From Pseudonocardia terrae (lineage in GTDB: Bacteria > Actinomycetota > Actinomycetes > Mycobacteriales > Pseudonocardiaceae), in contig NZ_JAJTTE010000001.1 in NCBI RefSeq assembly GCF_021343995.1, positions 1 to 64,000 of the forward strand: DNA of 64,000 bases, written 5' to 3'. Shown here piece after piece: positions 27,813 to 37,076 of the stretch (positions are counted from its first letter, which is position 1; every line of letters begins with the position of its first letter). The notes beneath the pieces were generated by a model that worked only from the letters and a program-made list of their open reading frames with translations, was not told where the DNA came from and did no database searches. The position numbers were made by a program, and so were the translations under genes.

Positions 27813-28466
27813 ATGAGCGACCTTCCCACGCTGCTGGCGATCAATCCGCTGAGCGCCACCGACCTACTCACCTCGTTCGGCACGCTGGGGATCCTGGTGG
27901 TGCTGTTCGCCGAGACCGGGCTCCTGATCGGGTTCTTCCTGCCCGGCGACTCCCTGTTGTTCACCGCGGGGCTCCTGTGCGCGACCGGGGCCGGAGCGTT
28001 GCGTCTCCAGCTCGGCTGGGTGCTCGTGGCCGCGGCGGCCGGGGCGTTGCTCGGTGCACAGGTCGGCTTCTGGATCGGTCGGCGCGCCGGACGGGCCCTG
28101 CACGGACGCACGGACCGGCCGCGGCTGCAGGCGGGCATGGCTCGCTCCGAGGAGCTCTTCGCCCGGTACGGTCCGGCCAAGGCGATCGTGCTCGCCCGGT
28201 TCATCCCGGTCGTGCGTACCGTCCTCAACCCGGTCGCGGGCGCGCTCAACACACCTGCCGCCACCTTCACCCTCTGGCAGACGGTCGGCGGGCTCGTGTG
28301 GACCGTCGGTCTCGTGTGCGCCGGATACGGCCTGGGCCGCTTCGTGCCCGGCATCGACACCTATCTGCTCCCCGTCATCGCGGTGATCGTCGTGATCTCG
28401 TTGCTGCCGCTCGTTCGCGAGCTGCTCAAGGAGCGCCGTCGCCGCCGCGTCGACCCGGCTCGCTGA
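27813..28466 (+). CDS. DedA-family membrane protein
   Basis: This 217-residue inner membrane protein of the VTT/DedA family is probably linked to lipid flipping or envelope homeostasis. It shows the DedA features: FAETGLLIGFFLPGDSLLF in the first half, the G-x-x-x-G-F-W-I-G-R segment, and the conserved RFIPVVRTVLNPVAG loop with the essential Arg residues. The last part is a membrane helix followed by a basic tail. The ATG at 27813 follows GACGAGGAATCAC. It lies 135 bases after the PBP gene on the same strand and may be transcribed with it or on its own. Confidence 0.93.
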   Translation: MSDLPTLLAINPLSATDLLTSFGTLGILVVLFAETGLLIGFFLPGDSLLFTAGLLCATGAGALRLQLGWVLVAAAAGALLGAQVGFWIGRRAGRALHGRTDRPRLQAGMARSEELFARYGPAKAIVLARFIPVVRTVLNPVAGALNTPAATFTLWQTVGGLVWTVGLVCAGYGLGRFVPGIDTYLLPVIAVIVVISLLPLVRELLKERRRRRVDPAR

Positions 28467-28498
28467 GGTCGTCCCTCGTCCACCCTCGGTGCCACCGG

Positions 28499-29422
28499 TC
28501 AGTCGGTGCGCCAGAGCCGGGTGAGTGGTGCCGCGTCGGCGCTGTGGCCGAGTCGAGGGAGCCCGTACGCATCCTCGAGTGTGCGGAGCAGGGCGTAGTG
28601 GTCCGCGGGCTCCGGGTCCGGGCCGGGCGCGACCATCTGCCCGACGGCGAACGTGGCGATGCGGTTCTGGGGGTCGCCGTGCTCCTCGGCCTCGTCGAAG
28701 GTGACCAGCAGCAGGCTGTTGTGCTCGCGGGCCCAGGCCGCGTAGCCGGCCAGGTGGTCGCGCAGCCAGGCGTCGCCCTGGGCGATCGAGCAGTCGTGCA
28801 TGTCGTGGCAGAGGTTCGGGATCAGGAACGAGACGGTCGGCAGCCTGGTGAAGTCCGTCGGCATCGCGGTGAGCGGTTGGTGCAGGTGCCCCGGGACGTC
28901 GGTGAAGTCGGCCCAGGGGGCGTGCTTGCGGGCGTAGCCGTCGTGACCGCACCCGGCGAAGCCGGCCTCGGGGAGGTCCTCGGACCAGGCGGTGAACGTC
29001 AGTCCGGCGTTCAGCAGTGCGCCGCCGAGGCTGGGCGCCGAGAAGGTGTGCGGGCAGCTGTCGTCCGTGACGCCGTGGGTGTCGCCGGAGAACAGCGCCA
29101 GGTAGTTGGGCTGACTGGGATGGGTCTCGGCGTGCATGTCGGTCAGCGAGGCGCCCGACCGCGCCAGGGACGCGAGGAACGGGGCGTCGGCCATCACCTC
29201 GTCCTGATCCTTGTTCTCCAGCACCACGACCAGCACGTGGTCCGGGCGGGGGAGCCCGGCCACCGGTGCGGGGGCCGGTGACGGCGACGTCGTGGGCGAT
29301 GACGGACCGGCCGCTCGGGACGCCGCGAGCCCCGACCCCGCGTCCCCTGTGGAACATCCGACGAGCACCACGAGGCCCAGCACCGCGGCGAGCAGGCCCG
29401 ACGGGCGCCGAAGACCATCCAT
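28499..29422 (-). CDS. Lipoprotein phosphoesterase (acid phosphatase/phospholipase C-like family)
   Basis: This 307-residue secreted protein is probably lipid-anchored, with a lipobox LVGC at Cys23. A low-complexity Ser/Pro/Ala linker leads into an alkaline-phosphatase-superfamily phosphoesterase domain. Features are VLVVVLENKDQDEV with the metal-binding Glu-Asn, a THPSQPNYLALFSGDTHG stretch, and FDEAEEHGD near the C-terminus carrying metal ligands. Likely substrates are phosphate monoesters or phospholipids outside the cell. AGGAGG sits 5 bases before the ATG at 29422, favouring it over the GTG one codon upstream. It is convergent with the DedA gene. Confidence 0.85.
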   Translation of the reverse strand: MDGLRRPSGLLAAVLGLVVLVGCSTGDAGSGLAASRAAGPSSPTTSPSPAPAPVAGLPRPDHVLVVVLENKDQDEVMADAPFLASLARSGASLTDMHAETHPSQPNYLALFSGDTHGVTDDSCPHTFSAPSLGGALLNAGLTFTAWSEDLPEAGFAGCGHDGYARKHAPWADFTDVPGHLHQPLTAMPTDFTRLPTVSFLIPNLCHDMHDCSIAQGDAWLRDHLAGYAAWAREHNSLLLVTFDEAEEHGDPQNRIATFAVGQMVAPGPDPEPADHYALLRTLEDAYGLPRLGHSADAAPLTRLWRTD

Positions 29423-29528
29423 CACTGCCTCCTGGTGCTTGGCCGGTCCTGTTCACCAGCCTGGCATCCGGCAGGTCGAGCCGGCGCGCCGGGATCTGCG
29501 AGGCGGGCGGTGACGGCGGCACCGCGGG

Positions 29529-30824
29529 TCAGCGGGCGCCGGGCGCACCGGCGTCGCGGGAGAACAGGTCACCCTTCAGATAGATGCCCCAGTCCGTCGC
29601 GGTGAGCCCGTGGCCGCCGGAGCGCAGGTGGTAGCTCATCGCCGGGCCCCGGAATCCCTGGTCGGTGGCCGGCGGCCACGTCGTCGAGGGCAGGCCGGTG
29701 TCGCCCAGCCCGTAGAGCTGGTACACCGGTGCCGCAGCGAGGTACGACAGGAACTCGCCCTCCGGGTCGGCGTTCGCGTCGTCCGTGGCGCTCGCGACGA
29801 CGATCCGCCGCGGCGCCACGAGCGCCAGCAGCTCGTGCTGGTCGACCGGCAGGGAGTCCACCCGGTCGTCATAGGCCTTGTACGTCTGCGGGAACCAGTG
29901 CGGGAACGAGTCGTTGATGCGGGCGACGGTCTCCGCACCGACCCCGCCATCGCCGCGGCGCGCGAGCTTGGTGCCGGTCGAGCCCGAGTCGTTCGTGATG
30001 ACGGCCGCGAACCGGGTGTCCTGCGCCCCGGCCCAGAGCGCCGCCTTGCCGCTCCGGGAGTGCCCGATGACCGCCACCTTCGTGGGGTCGATGTCCGGAT
30101 CCGTCTGCAGGTAGTCCATCGCCCGGCTGGCCCCCCACGCCCAGGCGCTGATCGTCCGGCCCGCGTCGTCGGGAAGCTCGCGGTCGGACGGGTGGAACAG
30201 GTTGATCATCCCGCTGCGGTAGCTGCCGCTGTCGTCGGGGGCGACCTGGCCGGCGTCGAAGGTCGCGAAGGCGTAGCCCGCCTCGGTGATGGTCGAGATC
30301 GGCGCGTACCCCGACGTCTGGCCAGGATCGTCCCCCACCTGGCCGCGATGGTCGATCAACAGGAACGTCCCCCGCGGCTTGCCGCCCGTCTTCGGGACGA
30401 ACAGGTCGACGGCGAAGCCACCGGTCCCCTGGGGGCCGGTGACGGTGATCGTGATCTTCTTGCGCGTGACGCCGGGGAAGTCGGTCGGGGTGACCTCGAA
30501 GGTCTGCGCGGTCGGCGTGGGCAGGCTCTGGCCGTAGACGTTCTGCCGGAAGTCGGCCAGCAGCTCGGCGCGCCGGCTGTTCCCCCACTGCGCCGCGGTG
30601 ACGGCGGTGCCGTCGTTCATCCGCAACGGGTTCGGATACTTCTCGCCGTCGATCGTCACGGTCTCGTCGGCCTGGGCCGCGGCCACCGTCCGGACGGCGA
30701 GCGGCTCCGGCCGCAGCGTCGCGCCGCCGGCGGCGCACATCGCCACGACCACGCACACGGACGTCGCGTTCCTGGTCACGGCGTGCAGTCGGCTGGCGAG
30801 GTGCGAGCGGCTCGGGGTACGCAC
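29529..30824 (-). CDS. Secreted CE15-like (glucuronoyl esterase family) alpha/beta hydrolase
   Basis: This 431-residue exported protein has an N-terminal signal region (hydrophobic 20-50). The serine hydrolase motif GHSRSGK has Ser256 and matches the G-C/H-S-R-x-G-K pattern of carbohydrate esterase family 15. A C-terminal catalytic His is in GGHGLT (His405). CE15 enzymes cleave ester bonds between glucuronic acid of xylan and lignin alcohols; other members have unknown substrates. The GTG at 30824 is the only reasonable start ahead of the signal. It stands as a single gene downstream of the phosphotransferase operon on the same strand. Confidence 0.78.
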   Translation of the reverse strand: MRTPSRSHLASRLHAVTRNATSVCVVVAMCAAGGATLRPEPLAVRTVAAAQADETVTIDGEKYPNPLRMNDGTAVTAAQWGNSRRAELLADFRQNVYGQSLPTPTAQTFEVTPTDFPGVTRKKITITVTGPQGTGGFAVDLFVPKTGGKPRGTFLLIDHRGQVGDDPGQTSGYAPISTITEAGYAFATFDAGQVAPDDSGSYRSGMINLFHPSDRELPDDAGRTISAWAWGASRAMDYLQTDPDIDPTKVAVIGHSRSGKAALWAGAQDTRFAAVITNDSGSTGTKLARRGDGGVGAETVARINDSFPHWFPQTYKAYDDRVDSLPVDQHELLALVAPRRIVVASATDDANADPEGEFLSYLAAAPVYQLYGLGDTGLPSTTWPPATDQGFRGPAMSYHLRSGGHGLTATDWGIYLKGDLFSRDAGAPGAR

Positions 30825-30950
30825 ATGGCGGAACCTACGCAGTGACGATCACGTCGCAACTACTGTCGGCACAGACGCGTCGATCGGATGACGGTGGCGT
30901 GTACCGAAAGAGTGTCCCGGCGGCATCGGGCCCACCGGCACTGCGGACGC

Positions 30951-32012
30951 TCAGCACAGGAACTCCTCCGCTCCCAGGTCCAGGGCGTGGGTGAGGTGTC
31001 GCTCGGCCATCGTCGCGAACATCCGCCGGCCGCGGTCGTCCACTCCGACGAGCATCGACGCCCCGATCGCCATGCCGACCCCGCAGAGGGTGGCCCGGCG
31101 GTGGTCCTCGCGCAGCCGGGCGAGGGGATAGTCCCGCACCCCGTGGGCGACCAGCTCGCGGTGGTAGCCGGCCAGTAGCGCGCCCTCGTGGGCGCGCCGG
31201 TCGGCGACGGTGAGGCTGGCACCGAGCAGGTAGGCGACGTCGCTCGCCGCGCTCGCCTGCCCCACCGTCTGCCAGTCGACGACCACCGGGCGCCCGCTGC
31301 CGAACAGCACGTTGTCGACCCGCAGGTCACCGTGCGCGAGGCAGCGCGGGGCGGTGTCCTGTTCGGCCCAGGCGGGAAGGGCGCGGACGAACCGGGCACC
31401 CAGGTCCGCGCCGCCGGGCGGCAGGTCCGGTCCGTACTCGGCGAGGAAGCCGGGCCAGAGCCGCTCGAGCAGGGCGCCGGTGGCCTCGCCCTCCGGCCGT
31501 GGGCGACGCAGCCAGTCCTCGGCGTCGAGTCGCGGGTCGGCCCAGTACGCCGCGTGCAGCCGGGCCGCCTCGGCCAGCACCGCGGCGGCCTGGTCGGGCG
31601 TGCACCCCGCCAGCTGGTCGCCCTGCCGGGCCGGGGCGAGGTCGTCGAGCAGCAGGGTGAAGTCGCCGGTCGTCTCGTCGTACGACGCGAGCCGGCAGGC
31701 CGGCAGCCGGAGCCCGGCGCCCGCGGCGAGGCGCTGGTAGAAGCGCACCTCGCGGCGGTACTCCCCGCCGGCGCGGCCGCGCTCCCGGCTCTTCGGGTCG
31801 GGCGACGGGAACTTCCCGACGACCGTCGCGGGGCCCGCGCCGGGGGCCTCCCAGGTGAGGTGGAACCGGACGCTCTGCCCGACCAGGCCGGTCCCGATCC
31901 GCTCCGCCCGCACCGCGGTCACCCGGCCCGCGCCACCGAGCGCCCCGGTCAGCCACTCGGGCGTGACGGCGGCAGGAGCGGCGACGGGGGCGGGCAGCTC
32001 GGCGGTGCTCAC
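30951..32012 (-). CDS. Aminoglycoside phosphotransferase/ecdysteroid-kinase-like protein
   Basis: This 353-residue kinase-fold protein has the APH/EcKinase catalytic loop HGDLRVDNVLF and the metal motif VVDWQTV. Actinobacterial members of this branch often lie with P450, acyl-CoA dehydrogenase and steroid or terpenoid catabolic genes, and phosphorylate hydroxyls of lipophilic substrates or unknown ones. Antibiotic resistance is not implied. The GTG at 32012 overlaps the stop of the preceding gene by four bases (GTGA), so the pair is translationally coupled. Substrate unknown. Confidence 0.82.
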   Translation of the reverse strand: MSTAELPAPVAAPAAVTPEWLTGALGGAGRVTAVRAERIGTGLVGQSVRFHLTWEAPGAGPATVVGKFPSPDPKSRERGRAGGEYRREVRFYQRLAAGAGLRLPACRLASYDETTGDFTLLLDDLAPARQGDQLAGCTPDQAAAVLAEAARLHAAYWADPRLDAEDWLRRPRPEGEATGALLERLWPGFLAEYGPDLPPGGADLGARFVRALPAWAEQDTAPRCLAHGDLRVDNVLFGSGRPVVVDWQTVGQASAASDVAYLLGASLTVADRRAHEGALLAGYHRELVAHGVRDYPLARLREDHRRATLCGVGMAIGASMLVGVDDRGRRMFATMAERHLTHALDLGAEEFLC

Positions 32013-33136
32013 CGCGCGGCCGGCGCGATCGGCGTGGCCGGCACGTCGAACGCCCCGGTGAAGCCCGACGGCCGGTGCGGCCCGATGGCGAGGTGCTCGA
32101 ACACGCCGATCCCGCTGCGGCCGTCGCTGTCGACCCGGACCAGCTGCTGGACGTGCACGTTCTCCGGGGCGGCCGGGTCGAGGTCCTCGGTCTGCCACTC
32201 GGAGCCGCCGGTCTCCTGCTCGCCGTGCCACACGCCGTGGGCCCAGGCGGGGTGGAAGTAGCCGATGCCGCGCATCCGGAAGGTGAGCAGCGGGGTGACG
32301 CGGGTGGTCCGCTCCTTGCCGTCCCAGCCCGCGGTCCGCAGCGTCGCGGCCCGGGCGAGCCGGGCGCCGGGCTCCCACTCGATCTCGACGTCGGCGGTGC
32401 GGGCGTGCTCGAGCGGGGTCGACTCGTCGGCCCCGGGCAGCAGCGGCACCACGCAGGCGCTCTCGTAGACGTGCCGGCCCTCGGCGTCGTCGACCAGGGC
32501 GAGGTGCGTGCAGTGGTCGTCGAGGTGCAGCGGGGCCCAGACCCAGAAGAACTGCGACGGCTCCGCGGGCGGCGCCCCGCCGGCCGGCTCGCCGACCGCC
32601 CGGACGCCCCACGACCGGTCCCGCGTCCCGGGCGTCCCGGCGCAGGTCAGCTCGGTGTCGCCGGTGCGGAACCGGCCTTCCCAGGTGCCCCACTGGGTCA
32701 GCCGCGTGTAGTCCATCGTCGCGGTCACACCGGTGTGCCGGATGATGCGCGGCTCCTCCACGGCGGGCGTGCGGGCGCGGAACACGAGGTCGGCGGCGAG
32801 TCCCTGCTCGGGCGCGTCGACCCGGACGCGCAGCACCCGCAGCGGCTCGACCACCTCGACCGTGATCGGGCCGACCGACGTCGCCGCGGCACGGTCGAGC
32901 GGCGCGCGGGCCGACGAGTGGACCGAGCGCTGCACCCCGGCGTGGAGCACGCTGAACGACGCGTCGACGACCCGCCGGTTCGGGTAGAGGCCGAGGGCCA
33001 GGGCGAAGAAGTAGCCGCCCTCGGGGTCGTAGCCGTTGAAGAAGTACCGGTCGTAGTAGTTCCGGTCGCCCGTGCCGGGGACCGCGACCGGCTCGGCCGT
33101 CTGGTGCAGCGGATAGTCGTCGAACGTCGTGATCAC
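32009..33136 (-). CDS. DUF7064/DUF7065-like (lipocalin/AttH-type) protein
   Basis: This 375-residue soluble protein has the layout of the actinobacterial DUF7065-DUF7064 pair: an N-terminal beta-rich half with YYDRYFFNGYDPEGGYFFALALGLYPNR and a C-terminal half including WGHAVGEP-like text and FHPAWAHGVWHGE. Such proteins occur beside APH-like kinases and P450s in steroid or terpenoid clusters; their biochemical role is not established, but binding of a lipophilic intermediate is likely. The GTG at 33136 is 131 bases from the divergent P450 start. It is coupled to the kinase gene by a 4-base overlap. Confidence 0.72.
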   Translation of the reverse strand: MITTFDDYPLHQTAEPVAVPGTGDRNYYDRYFFNGYDPEGGYFFALALGLYPNRRVVDASFSVLHAGVQRSVHSSARAPLDRAAATSVGPITVEVVEPLRVLRVRVDAPEQGLAADLVFRARTPAVEEPRIIRHTGVTATMDYTRLTQWGTWEGRFRTGDTELTCAGTPGTRDRSWGVRAVGEPAGGAPPAEPSQFFWVWAPLHLDDHCTHLALVDDAEGRHVYESACVVPLLPGADESTPLEHARTADVEIEWEPGARLARAATLRTAGWDGKERTTRVTPLLTFRMRGIGYFHPAWAHGVWHGEQETGGSEWQTEDLDPAAPENVHVQQLVRVDSDGRSGIGVFEHLAIGPHRPSGFTGAFDVPATPIAPAAR

Positions 33137-33266
33137 GCGGACCGCCCTTCCACGCCGCCCCGTTGCGGCGTGCCCGCCCCGGACGCTACGAGCCGGACCC
33201 GGCCCGGTCAAACACCTGCATCAACGAGGCTTCTCCCGGCGCGTCCGGCCGGTTACGGTCGATCAC

Positions 33267-34466
33267 GTGCCGACGACGTCACCCCTCGTGGACCTGCTCG
33301 ATCCCGCCGCGTTCACCGGCGGCCACCCCCACGAGCAGTACCGCTGGCTGCGCGAACACGACCCGGTCCACCACCATGCCGAGGTGGACGGCCCGGGTTT
33401 CTGGGCGTTGACCCGGCACGTCGACGTGCGGGCGGTGGGCCGCGACGCGGAGACGTTCTCCTCGGAGCCGACCATCATGATCGCGGACGAGCGCGTCCCG
33501 GGCGACGGCGTGCACAAGATGATGCTGATGGCCGACGGTGCCGACCACACCCGGCTGCGCCGGATCGCCGCGCGGGACTTCGTGCCGCGGGCGGCCCGCC
33601 TGCTGCGGCCCCGGATCCGGGAGCTGGCCCGCGAGATCGTCGGCGCGGTCGAGGGACGCGGCGAGTGCGACCTGGTCACGGACCTCGCCGGCCTGATGCC
33701 GTCGTACGTGATCGCCGAGCTGCTGGACATCCCGCACGCCGAGGGCGTCGCGCTCTACGACCTCACCGAGGCGATCCACGCGAGCCCGGACGAGGGGAGG
33801 GCCGGCCCGACCGGCGCCGAGGCCGTCGAGCAGATGTTCGCGCACGCCCACGCGCTGTGGGAGCGCAAGCGCGCGCACCCCGGCGACGACCTGGCGAGCC
33901 GGATCGTGCACGCCTCGGCCGGCGACCGCCCGCTCGACGAGCTGGACTTCGCCCTCTACTTCCTGCTGCTGATCGATGCGGGCGGGGACACCACCCGCAA
34001 CCTCGTCGCGGGCGGGACGGACGCGCTGTTCGCCCACCCCGAGCAGCTCGCCGAGCTGCGCGCCGACCCCGACGGCCTGCTGCCCACCGCGGTCGAGGAG
34101 CTGCTGCGCTGGGTCAGCCCGGTCGTCTACATGCGCCGGCGGGCCACCCGCGACACCGTGCTCGGCGGTCGGGAGATCGCCGCCGGCGACAAGGTCGTCC
34201 TGTACTACGGCGCGGCCAACCGGGACCCGGACCGGTTCGCCGACCCGGACCGGCTGGACCTGCGCCGCATCCCCAACGACCACCTCGCCTTCGGCGGCGG
34301 CCCGCACTTCTGCCTCGGCGCGCACGTCGGCCGGCTGGAGATCGACGCGATGCTCCGCGAGATCCTCGCGCTGCCCGGACTGGAGCCCGCGGGGCCCGTG
34401 GAGTGGCAGCGCTCGACCTTCATCACCGGGCCCCGCCGGATGCCGGTGCGGTTCGTCCCGCGCTGA
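33267..34466 (+). CDS. Cytochrome P450
   Basis: This 399-residue soluble bacterial P450 has the I-helix proton-relay motif DAGGDTT with normal acid and Thr, an ExxR motif in VEELLRW, and the heme loop FGGGPHFCLG with proximal Cys349. The beginning LVDLLDPAAFTGGHPHEQYRWLREH is like the CYP125/124/142-type steroid or terpenoid P450s. The GTG at 33267 is used as the conserved protein starts there. It is divergent from the DUF7064-kinase pair and followed by a strong hairpin, so it is a single-gene unit. Redox partner genes are not adjacent; the nearest ferredoxin is at 51.8 kb. Confidence 0.93.
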   Translation: MPTTSPLVDLLDPAAFTGGHPHEQYRWLREHDPVHHHAEVDGPGFWALTRHVDVRAVGRDAETFSSEPTIMIADERVPGDGVHKMMLMADGADHTRLRRIAARDFVPRAARLLRPRIRELAREIVGAVEGRGECDLVTDLAGLMPSYVIAELLDIPHAEGVALYDLTEAIHASPDEGRAGPTGAEAVEQMFAHAHALWERKRAHPGDDLASRIVHASAGDRPLDELDFALYFLLLIDAGGDTTRNLVAGGTDALFAHPEQLAELRADPDGLLPTAVEELLRWVSPVVYMRRRATRDTVLGGREIAAGDKVVLYYGAANRDPDRFADPDRLDLRRIPNDHLAFGGGPHFCLGAHVGRLEIDAMLREILALPGLEPAGPVEWQRSTFITGPRRMPVRFVPR

Positions 34467-34520
34467 GGGCACGGGAACGCGGGGCGGCCCGGGGCGGTCC
34501 CGAGGCAGGGGACACACAGG

Positions 34521-34560
34521 GGCGCCGGTCGGTCGAAGGGCGTCTCGACCGGCCGGCGCC
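34521..34560 (+). terminator. Strong hairpin terminator after P450
   Basis: A 16-base inverted repeat with one wobble (GGCGCCGGTCGGTCGA at 34521-34536 and TCGACCGGCCGGCGCC at 34545-34560) encloses an 8-base loop. It starts 55 bases after the P450 stop. A T tract is lacking, as often in high-GC actinomycetes. Confidence 0.75.
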
Positions 34561-34805
34561 AACCTGGCTGCCTGGCGAGCATCTCGAAGAACACCACCTC
34601 CTGACCGAGTACCGGCGGTTCCCGGCGGGGCCGGGCGATACGACAAGGGTGTCCCTGTCGGCGGCGTCGCGGAATCGGCCCCGGGACGCCAAACCGCCCG
34701 GCGGGCCTGGACCCGGTGGGACGGGAGGGGCGGCGTCGCTCGGACCTCGCGCATGATTCGCCCCTCCTGGGGTACGTGGACCTGCTGCGATGGTGAGGAG
34801 GGGCG

Positions 34806-36545
34806 ATGGCGGGCTGCCGTACGGACCGGGCGTTGCTCCAGGAGAACGCGAACCTGCGCCGCCTGATCGCCCTCTCCTCGGCCATGGCGGAGCTGCTCGA
34901 CGAGGGCGAGATCGTCGGCTGCGCCCTGGACGCGGTCGCGGCGCTCACCCCCTGCCACCCGGTCGCCGCCCTGCTCGACGCCGGGCAGGTGGGCGTCCGC
35001 GCGCCCGACGGCCGGGTCGTCGACCGGCCGGGCCTCGCGGCCCGTCTGGCGGCGCTCGGTGACGCCGACGGCGACGTCGCCGCCGAGGTGGGCACCCGGT
35101 GGGCCATGGCCTATACAGTGCGGGCCCTGGACGCCCACGCCGGCCACCTCGTGGTCGCGTGCGGGCACGCGCCGTCCCGGGAGCACCGCGTGGTGCTGCG
35201 GCTCCTGGTGCAGCAGACGAACCTGGCGCTCGGCACCGCGCGGCTGCGTTGCCGCGAGCACGCCGCCGCCCGGGAGATGAGGGTGGTCAACGCGTCGCTG
35301 GAGGAGGCGAACGGCCGGCTCACCGCCGCCGTCGTCGACCTGCAACGCCGGCGGGAGGCCCACGAGCGGCTGGCCGGCGCGGTGGCCGCGGAGACGGGAG
35401 AGGCGGGCATCGCGACCGAGGTCCACCGGCTGACGGGTCTGCCCGTGGCCGTCGAGGACGCCGCCGGCGGGCTGCGGGCCTGGGCCGGGCCGGGCCGGCC
35501 CGAGCATCCCCGGCCCGATCTCGTCGACCGCACCGCCCGCCGGCGCCGCACCGCGCTGCTGGCCGAGGCGTGCCGCAGCCCCGAGCCGGTCCGCGACCAC
35601 GACCGGCTGGTGGCCGTGGCCCGGCCGCGCGACGAGGTCCTGGGGGTGCTCGCGCTCGTCGACCCCGCCGGCCGGGCGGGGGAGTACGAGGCCTTCGTAT
35701 TGCAGCACGGCGCCCTGATGCTGACCGTCGAGCTCAGCCACCAGCGGAACCTGGTCGAGTCCGAGCTGCGGTTGCGCCGCGACCTCGTCGACGACCTCCT
35801 CGCCGGTACCGACGTCGCCGGGGCCCGGTCCCGCGCCGAGGCGCTCGGCCACGACCTCACGAGCCCGCACCGGGTGTTGGTGCTGCGCTGGCCCGCGGAG
35901 GAGGGCCTGGTCCGTGCCGTGGAGCAGGCCAGCAGGGCCGCCCTCGGCGCGACGCCGCTGCTCGCCCGACGGCCGGACGGCATCGTGCTGGTCGCCCCGG
36001 AGCCCGACGGACCCGAGGAGCCCGACGGGCGGTGCCCCTGGGAGGCGCTGCACCGCGCCGTGACCGAGCGGCTGCCCGCCGCCCTCGGGAGCCCGGGGGC
36101 CATCGGGGTCGGCGCGGTGTGCCACGACCCGGCCGGCCTCGCGCGCTCCTTCTTGGAGGCCCAGCGCGCCCTGACGGTGCGCCTCGGCTGCGGCCGGCCG
36201 GTGGGGGTGACCCGCTACGAGGACCTCGGCATCTACCGCGTCCTCACCGTCGACGGCGACGACGGCGAGGTCCGCGGGTACGTGCGGGAGTGGCTCGGTC
36301 CGCTGCTCGACTACGACTCGACGAACGGCGCCGACCTGGTCCGCACCGTGTGGCAGTACCTCGAGCAGGGCGGCAACTACGACGCCACCGCCCGTGCGCT
36401 CCTGATCCACCGGAGCACGCTCCGGTACCGGCTCCGGCGGATCCGGGAGATCAGCGGGCTCGACCTCGGGGCCGTCGACACGCGGCTCAACCTGCACGTG
36501 GCCGCGCGCGCCTGGCACCTGCTCCAGGACGGGGTGTCCCGGTAG
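34806..36545 (+). CDS. PucR/CdaR-type transcriptional regulator with GAF-like sensor
   Basis: This 579-residue regulator has a GAF-like region in residues about 1-150, a coiled-coil, a second ligand-binding region (about 190-310), a GGDEF-like CdaR region (about 330-470) and a C-terminal PucR helix-turn-helix (about 515-575). That last domain reads YLEQGGNYDATARALLIHRS followed by RYRLRRIREISG. Such proteins typically activate catabolic operons in response to substrate. It lies between the first P450 and the minus-strand P450-SDR-hydroxylase genes, so regulation of the island is likely. The ATG at 34806 follows GGTGAGGAGGGGCG. Confidence 0.87.
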   Translation: MAGCRTDRALLQENANLRRLIALSSAMAELLDEGEIVGCALDAVAALTPCHPVAALLDAGQVGVRAPDGRVVDRPGLAARLAALGDADGDVAAEVGTRWAMAYTVRALDAHAGHLVVACGHAPSREHRVVLRLLVQQTNLALGTARLRCREHAAAREMRVVNASLEEANGRLTAAVVDLQRRREAHERLAGAVAAETGEAGIATEVHRLTGLPVAVEDAAGGLRAWAGPGRPEHPRPDLVDRTARRRRTALLAEACRSPEPVRDHDRLVAVARPRDEVLGVLALVDPAGRAGEYEAFVLQHGALMLTVELSHQRNLVESELRLRRDLVDDLLAGTDVAGARSRAEALGHDLTSPHRVLVLRWPAEEGLVRAVEQASRAALGATPLLARRPDGIVLVAPEPDGPEEPDGRCPWEALHRAVTERLPAALGSPGAIGVGAVCHDPAGLARSFLEAQRALTVRLGCGRPVGVTRYEDLGIYRVLTVDGDDGEVRGYVREWLGPLLDYDSTNGADLVRTVWQYLEQGGNYDATARALLIHRSTLRYRLRRIREISGLDLGAVDTRLNLHVAARAWHLLQDGVSR

Positions 36546-36560
36546 GACGGGCGGAGAGAC

Positions 36561-37076
36561 CTACAGCGCCATGCGGTGCCGCGCCGCCCCGGCCCACCCC
36601 TCCGCCAGCGGGACCGAGTACCAGATCTCCAGCCGCACCGAGGCGAAGAGCCACTCGCCCGCCACGCGGGCGTAGGTGTCGGTGAAGCGCCCGGCGAACA
36701 GGAAGCTCGTGCCGTGGTAGATCGGCGTGGCGAACAGGTGGCTGGTGCCCGTGGCCGTGTCCCCCGCCTCCCCGACCTCGACCGAGTGTCCGTGCACGAA
36801 CTGCCGCACGAACGGCGTCCCGGCGTCGGCGGGGAGCAGCCGCGGGATGGCCGCGAAGAACTCCCCGACGGCCGCGCGGCCGGACTCCCGGCCGAGGTAG
36901 TCGTAGTCGAGCTCGGCGTCCTCGGTGAACAACCCGCCGATCTCCGCCCACCGGTCGGTGTTGACGAAGTCGTGGAAGCGGTTGCGCAGCAGGCGGATCC
37001 GGTCCTGCGACTCGAGGACGTCCACCCGCCGCCGCAGGTCCGCGAGCTCGGCGGCGAGATCGGCGGTGTCGGTCAT
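36561..37076 (-). CDS. SnoaL/NTF2-like protein
   Basis: This 171-residue alpha+beta barrel protein of the SnoaL_4/NTF2 superfamily opens with a coiled-coil (LAAELADLRRRVDVLESQD). The family core RIRLLRNRFHDFVNTDRWAEIGGLFTEDAELDY follows. Members act as small hydrolases, isomerases or dehydratases of hydroxylated cyclic compounds. The ATG at 37076 overlaps the upstream P450 stop (ATGA), so the protein is made in a coupled way with that P450 and probably acts on its product. The catalytic residues cannot be settled from sequence alone. Confidence 0.8.
   Translation of the reverse strand: MTDTADLAAELADLRRRVDVLESQDRIRLLRNRFHDFVNTDRWAEIGGLFTEDAELDYDYLGRESGRAAVGEFFAAIPRLLPADAGTPFVRQFVHGHSVEVGEAGDTATGTSHLFATPIYHGTSFLFAGRFTDTYARVAGEWLFASVRLEIWYSVPLAEGWAGAARHRMAL

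Noticed and set aside
30951..32012. Aminoglycoside resistance determinant.
   Set aside because: The kinase fold is shared, but the branch and the neighbours point to catabolic or unknown substrates.
33279..36518. A 1079-codon minus-strand frame opposite the P450 and PucR genes.
   Set aside because: It is a GC-rich shadow of well-supported plus-strand genes and has no domain resemblance.
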